A DNA stretch of 64,000 bases, from positions 43,376 through 107,375 of the forward strand of contig JAJCYP010000104.1 of NCBI GenBank assembly GCA_029262855.1, read 5' to 3'. Under the pieces are notes generated by a model, which did no database searches, was not told the origin of the DNA, and was given only the letters and a program-made list of their open reading frames with translations. The position numbers and the translations under genes were made by a program. The DNA is from Bacteroidota bacterium (GTDB taxonomy: Bacteria > Bacteroidota > Rhodothermia > Rhodothermales > UBA10348). Of the stretch, positions 61,025 through 64,000 are shown piece after piece (positions within the stretch are counted from its first letter, which is position 1; each line of letters starts with the position of its first letter).

Positions 61025-61744
61025 TCAACCCGCCGGCCGGAGCGGACGCATCATGACCTCGGAAATCAGGTAGTTGTCGGGCGCCTCGATCACATGAAGA
61101 ACCGTTGACGCCACGTCCTGCGCCGTCATCGGGTTGGCGCTGATCGGAACTCCCGCCCGCTCGAAAAACTCGGTCTCGATGGATCCTGGATAGATGCAGG
61201 TGACCTTGATGCCGTCAGCGCGGACCTCCTTCATGAGCGATTCGCTCAGCCCCCGCAGACCAAACTTGGTCGCGTTGTAGGCGCCAATATTGGGATTTCC
61301 CAGGAGTCCGGCCACGGAGGCCACGTTGACAATGTGTCCTCCAAATCCGCCCGAGACGTTCTGCGCCTTCATGGTCGGGATGACGGCCCGGGTGCAGAGA
61401 AACACGCCCCGCAGATTGGTGGCCATCTGCACATCCCAATCCTCCAGGGAAAGGGAATCGAGAGCCCCGAAGCGGCCCAGTCCAGCGTTGTTGACCAGGA
61501 TGTCGAGGGAGTCTGCCGCCTTCTGGATGACGTCGAAAGCCCGGGCAACATCCGACTCGTCGGTAATGTCGCAGACCACGGGGACGAAGTTGGCGCCGGC
61601 ATCGGCCCGGGCGGCTGCCAGCTTTTCCTTTCGGCGGGCGAGTCCAAATACCTTCGCGCCCTTGTGCGCCAGATCGCGGGATATCGCCAGCCCAAGGCCG
61701 GACGAGGCGCCGGTAACGACGGCGGTTTTGTTTTCGAGGAGCAT
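61025..61744 (-). CDS. Short-chain dehydrogenase/reductase
   Basis: A 239-residue classical SDR. Cofactor motif TGASSGLGLAISR (about 11), NNAG motif in LVNNAGLGRFG, catalytic Tyr and Lys in GAYNATKFGLRGLS, and the serine ahead of it in NVASVAGLLG. PGSIETEF is the usual loop. It reduces or oxidises an unknown carbonyl or hydroxyl compound with NADP(H). Single gene, divergent from trmH. Its upstream spacer carries a GTGAGTTTCG direct repeat. Confidence 0.92.
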   Translation of the reverse strand: MLLENKTAVVTGASSGLGLAISRDLAHKGAKVFGLARRKEKLAAARADAGANFVPVVCDITDESDVARAFDVIQKAADSLDILVNNAGLGRFGALDSLSLEDWDVQMATNLRGVFLCTRAVIPTMKAQNVSGGFGGHIVNVASVAGLLGNPNIGAYNATKFGLRGLSESLMKEVRADGIKVTCIYPGSIETEFFERAGVPISANPMTAQDVASTVLHVIEAPDNYLISEVMMRPLRPAG

Positions 61745-61753
61745 GCGGGTCGA

Positions 61754-61781
61754 GTGAGTTTCGCGGATCGGGTGAGTTTCG
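61754..61781. repeat. Direct repeat GTGAGTTTCG between SDR and trmH
   Basis: GTGAGTTTCG occurs at 61754-61763 and 61772-61781, an 18-base period, ten bases ahead of the SDR start. It could be a small regulator site; function unknown. Confidence 0.4.
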
Positions 61782-61857
61782 ATGACGGCCGTGCGATCGT
61801 TGAGTCCCGGCCTATCTTCCGCGGTTGGACCACTGACCCTGTACCTTTCGTTCCCGC

Positions 61858-62613
61858 ATGACCCGAATTCCCGCCGGATCCGCTTCGATGGATGCCCTCA
61901 TGCGTGGGGCGTCGCGCCTGCCGCAGTCCTTCGAGGCAGCTGGACACGCATTCTCGCACGAGGACGTGGTCACCATCCTTTGGCCGTTCATCTCTGAGCC
62001 TCGTGCGGCGCGCATCGAATCGGTGATCGCCAGCCGCACGGCCGACGTGGCCGTGGTCGTGGATGGCCTCGCGAATACGGGCAATGTCGCGGCCGTAATG
62101 AGAACGGCAGAAGGCCTTGGCTACCTGAACTTCCACATCCTCAGCCGCGAGATTCCATACAAGCACTCATCCAGGACATCTCAGGGAACGGAGAAGTGGT
62201 TGGATATCAGTGTTTGGGACCGGACGACCGACGGGGTTCGGGCGCTCAAGTCGGCCGGATATCGCGTGATTGCCACCCACCTGGACGATCGTGCACTTCC
62301 GATTGAGGCCTACGATTTCACCGTCCCGACGGCACTTGTGTTCGGGAACGAGCTGGGTGGCGTCTCCCCGGATCTGCTGGCCGAGGCCGATGGTACCTGT
62401 ATTATCCCCATGAGCGGCTTTGCGCAGAGCCTCAATATCTCGGTTGCGGCGGCCACCTGCCTGTATCATGCTCGGAGTGATCGAATTACGCGCCAAGGGT
62501 ACCACGGCGATCTCTCGGAAGAGGAACGCGCCTGGTTGAGGGCGGCCTATGCCTTTCGCGCCGTGGGTCACGCCCAGGAAATACTCGAACGACATGCCGT
62601 CTCAGCGGACTGA
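61858..62613 (+). CDS. TrmH-family (SpoU) RNA 2'-O-methyltransferase
   Basis: A 251-residue SPOUT methyltransferase using S-adenosylmethionine. Motif 1 is NTGNVAAVMRTAEGLG (Asn and catalytic Arg), motif 2 is ALVFGNELGGVS, motif 3 is IPMSGFAQSLNISVAAA, forming the trefoil-knot cofactor site. The length and lack of an N-terminal L30e domain fit tRNA Gm18 methyltransferase (TrmH), but a 23S rRNA target is not excluded. The downstream lipoprotein gene starts 46 bases after its stop. Confidence 0.9.
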   Translation: MTRIPAGSASMDALMRGASRLPQSFEAAGHAFSHEDVVTILWPFISEPRAARIESVIASRTADVAVVVDGLANTGNVAAVMRTAEGLGYLNFHILSREIPYKHSSRTSQGTEKWLDISVWDRTTDGVRALKSAGYRVIATHLDDRALPIEAYDFTVPTALVFGNELGGVSPDLLAEADGTCIIPMSGFAQSLNISVAAATCLYHARSDRITRQGYHGDLSEEERAWLRAAYAFRAVGHAQEILERHAVSAD

Positions 62614-62659
62614 GACCAGTGCCCCAAGTACGTCAAACCACGTCCAATACGGAAAGCCG

Positions 62660-63805
62660 ATGCGCCTGACCGTCCTCACATTCGTGTTCCTTCTTGCCGC
62701 CTGCGCGACTCCTGCGCCCGTCCTGGAGCCGCCTCCGCCGCCGCCGGTCGAGGAGGCACCGGCCTTCAGCGCCGCAGTCACTCGGGACGGCAAGGTTCAG
62801 GGCACCGGCCTGATGGTCGGTGAGATCCAGGCGACATTTGCAGGAGGTGCGGACGGTGCCGTTCTGTTCGTCGGGGCGGGCGCCGACTCCACGCGGCTGT
62901 TTCGTCTGGACGGATCCGGGCTGGCGCAGGTCCATGCTGTTGCGGGCTCCGCCGTGTACACCGCGGTCTGGTCGCCCGATGGAGATCTGGCGTCCTTTGG
63001 GCACTACAAGCCGGCCGGAAATGCCTCGCCGGGTCGGCCCGCCATGGGCGCCGGGGACATATTTGTACTGGATGGTTCGGAAACCGCACGCGTAGGATGC
63101 TCGGCCTCGCGCGCCGTTCTCGCCTGGGCGCCGAACGGGCAGCTACTCGTGCGCAATACCAACAACCTGTACGTGGTGACCCGCGACGGCTGCGACACGG
63201 CGGCCACCGTGGACGCCCGCAGAATGCACGGCCTCACGGTGTCCCCGGATGCCGCGCGGCTGGCGTTTGTCCATCGAGAGCTCGAGTACAACCGGGCCAC
63301 CCGTGCCTACGAGCCGGACTCGACGTTTCGTCTGACCGATTTGGACGGCGGCAATCCGAAGACCATCGTTTCGTTCAGGTATCACCCCAAGCGGCTGGCC
63401 TGGCGCCCCGACGGTGCGGAACTGGCCTTCGACGCGACCGCGACCGAAGAGGCGGGTCGGGCCATCTCCATTTTCGACGTGGCCTCGGGGACGACGGCGT
63501 TCCTTCATCCGCCCGCGACGGATCGCGACGAATTTGGTCCGGTATGGGCCCCTGACGGCGCGAAAATCGCGTACCTGAGGGGCGATGAGGGCGGCGACTT
63601 TTCGGTTTGGGTGCGCAGCTTTGCAACCACATTTCCAGAGGGACTACCAGAATCTGACGGATCGAAGATCATTGGCTGGGTCGATGGAACAGCCGTGGCG
63701 TACCAGCGCCCAAACGGCGAGGTGGCCGCATACGATTTGGCTTCGCGGGAGACGACGGAGCTGGGCTCAGCAGACGCGGTTATTCGGGTCGTCCGACACC
63801 ACTAG
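62660..63805 (+). CDS. TolB/PD40-type beta-propeller lipoprotein
   Basis: About 381 residues from ATG 62660. Signal peptide MRLTVLTFVFLLAAC with lipobox Cys 15, then a proline-rich linker (LEPPPPPPVEE). PD40/TolB propeller repeats follow: AVWSPDGDLASFG, WAPNGQLLV, VSPDAARLAFV, WRPDGAELAFD and WAPDGAKIAYLRGD. It is probably anchored in the outer or inner membrane and used for protein interaction; no catalytic domain is seen. The frame is open upstream to 62549, but the lipoprotein signal fixes the start. Confidence 0.85.
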   Translation: MRLTVLTFVFLLAACATPAPVLEPPPPPPVEEAPAFSAAVTRDGKVQGTGLMVGEIQATFAGGADGAVLFVGAGADSTRLFRLDGSGLAQVHAVAGSAVYTAVWSPDGDLASFGHYKPAGNASPGRPAMGAGDIFVLDGSETARVGCSASRAVLAWAPNGQLLVRNTNNLYVVTRDGCDTAATVDARRMHGLTVSPDAARLAFVHRELEYNRATRAYEPDSTFRLTDLDGGNPKTIVSFRYHPKRLAWRPDGAELAFDATATEEAGRAISIFDVASGTTAFLHPPATDRDEFGPVWAPDGAKIAYLRGDEGGDFSVWVRSFATTFPEGLPESDGSKIIGWVDGTAVAYQRPNGEVAAYDLASRETTELGSADAVIRVVRHH

Positions 63806-63813
63806 GCCAGGCC

Positions 63814-64000
63814 TCACCCCAGGCGCTCTGCGAGCATGGCCCGGACCATTTCGGGGTTGGCCTTGCCGCCGGTCAGGCGCATGACCTGGCCCATGAAGAA
63901 CCCGATCAGTCCCTTCTTTCCCTCGCGATAGGCAGCGGCCTTGTCGGCATTCTGCGTGATGACCTCCTCGACCGTCTTCTCCAGAGCAGACGTGTCGACG
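63814..64000 (-). CDS. gatB: Aspartyl/glutamyl-tRNA amidotransferase subunit B, 3' end
   Basis: The window ends inside this gene. The last 62 residues (ending GFFMGQVMRLTGGKANPEM then VRAMLAERLG) are the C-terminal YqeY-like tail of GatB, which makes Gln-tRNA or Asn-tRNA from the mischarged forms. KTVEEVITQN, YREGKKGLIGFFMGQVM and GGKANP match the conserved end. The 5' part lies beyond base 64000. Confidence 0.9.
   Translation of the reverse strand, partial: VDTSALEKTVEEVITQNADKAAAYREGKKGLIGFFMGQVMRLTGGKANPEMVRAMLAERLG

Overview
The window looks like ordinary chromosome of a high-GC marine bacterium of the Bacteroidota/Rhodothermota side of the tree. The signs are TonB receptors with an N-terminal carboxypeptidase-like domain paired with DUF4249-like lipoproteins, FG-GAP proteins of which one ends in a type IX secretion sorting tail (PYPNPF), few Shine-Dalgarno sequences, and many ATGA/GTGA/TAATG stop-start overlaps. 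An imuB-dnaE2 cassette and TRAP genes argue for the Rhodothermota rather than classical Bacteroidetes. This placement is inference; the window contains no rRNA.

Layout. 1-6723: a tandem pair of TonB receptor plus DUF4249-like lipoprotein (the first receptor cut by the window edge), then a GT2 glycosyltransferase. 6914-7849: ilvE, behind a short intergenic repeat. 12218-7880 (minus): three seven-bladed FG-GAP propeller proteins. 15337-12349 (minus): phoB-phoR, then marR-yhhQ with a clear palindromic operator. 15443-19365: a Gfo/Idh/MocA dehydrogenase, a sugar isomerase/epimerase and a Rieske-glutamate synthase fusion. 19379-23152: a VOC protein, an HU protein, and a DUF305-LVIVD lipoprotein operon. 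23356-28382: tRNA-Pro(CGG), then imuB, a DUF6504-like gene and dnaE2 (SOS mutagenesis). 28425-33981: a complete trans-4-hydroxy-L-proline catabolic operon (deaminase, GntR/FCD regulator, ketoglutarate semialdehyde dehydrogenase, epimerase, D-hydroxyproline oxidase) with a readable promoter and operator. 34015-37983: acyl-CoA synthetase, pyrD, phzF. 38023-41148: a zincin/PD40-propeller/outer-membrane-barrel protein. 41427-44555: mrdA-rodA (cell elongation). 44552-47831: a conserved protein of unclear function, then an operon of a membrane peptide, a DJ-1/PfpI lipoprotein, a zinc-ribbon membrane peptide and a RoxA-type ribosomal oxygenase. 47920-50845: an OmpA/PKD protein and citrate synthase. 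51072-53945: a Kv-type channel with a zinc ribbon, a uracil-DNA glycosylase-like protein and rarA. 53991-60916: TRAP permeases dctQ-dctM, a hydrolase, a DinB protein, an Lrp regulator, and the minus-strand operon dctP-LOG-amidohydrolase. 61025-64000: an SDR, trmH, a PD40 lipoprotein, and the 3' end of gatB.

The operons of most interest are the hydroxyproline cluster, because its promoter and operator can be read directly; the imuB-dnaE2 cassette; the FG-GAP triplet; the DJ-1 lipoprotein/RoxA operon; and the Rieske-GltS fusion. I saw no CRISPR array, transposase, integrase or phage gene, and no system I can confidently call entirely new. There is no stretch of more than about 300 bases without a gene or RNA. 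The longest protein-free gap, 23153-23639, holds the tRNA, its terminator and the imuB promoter.
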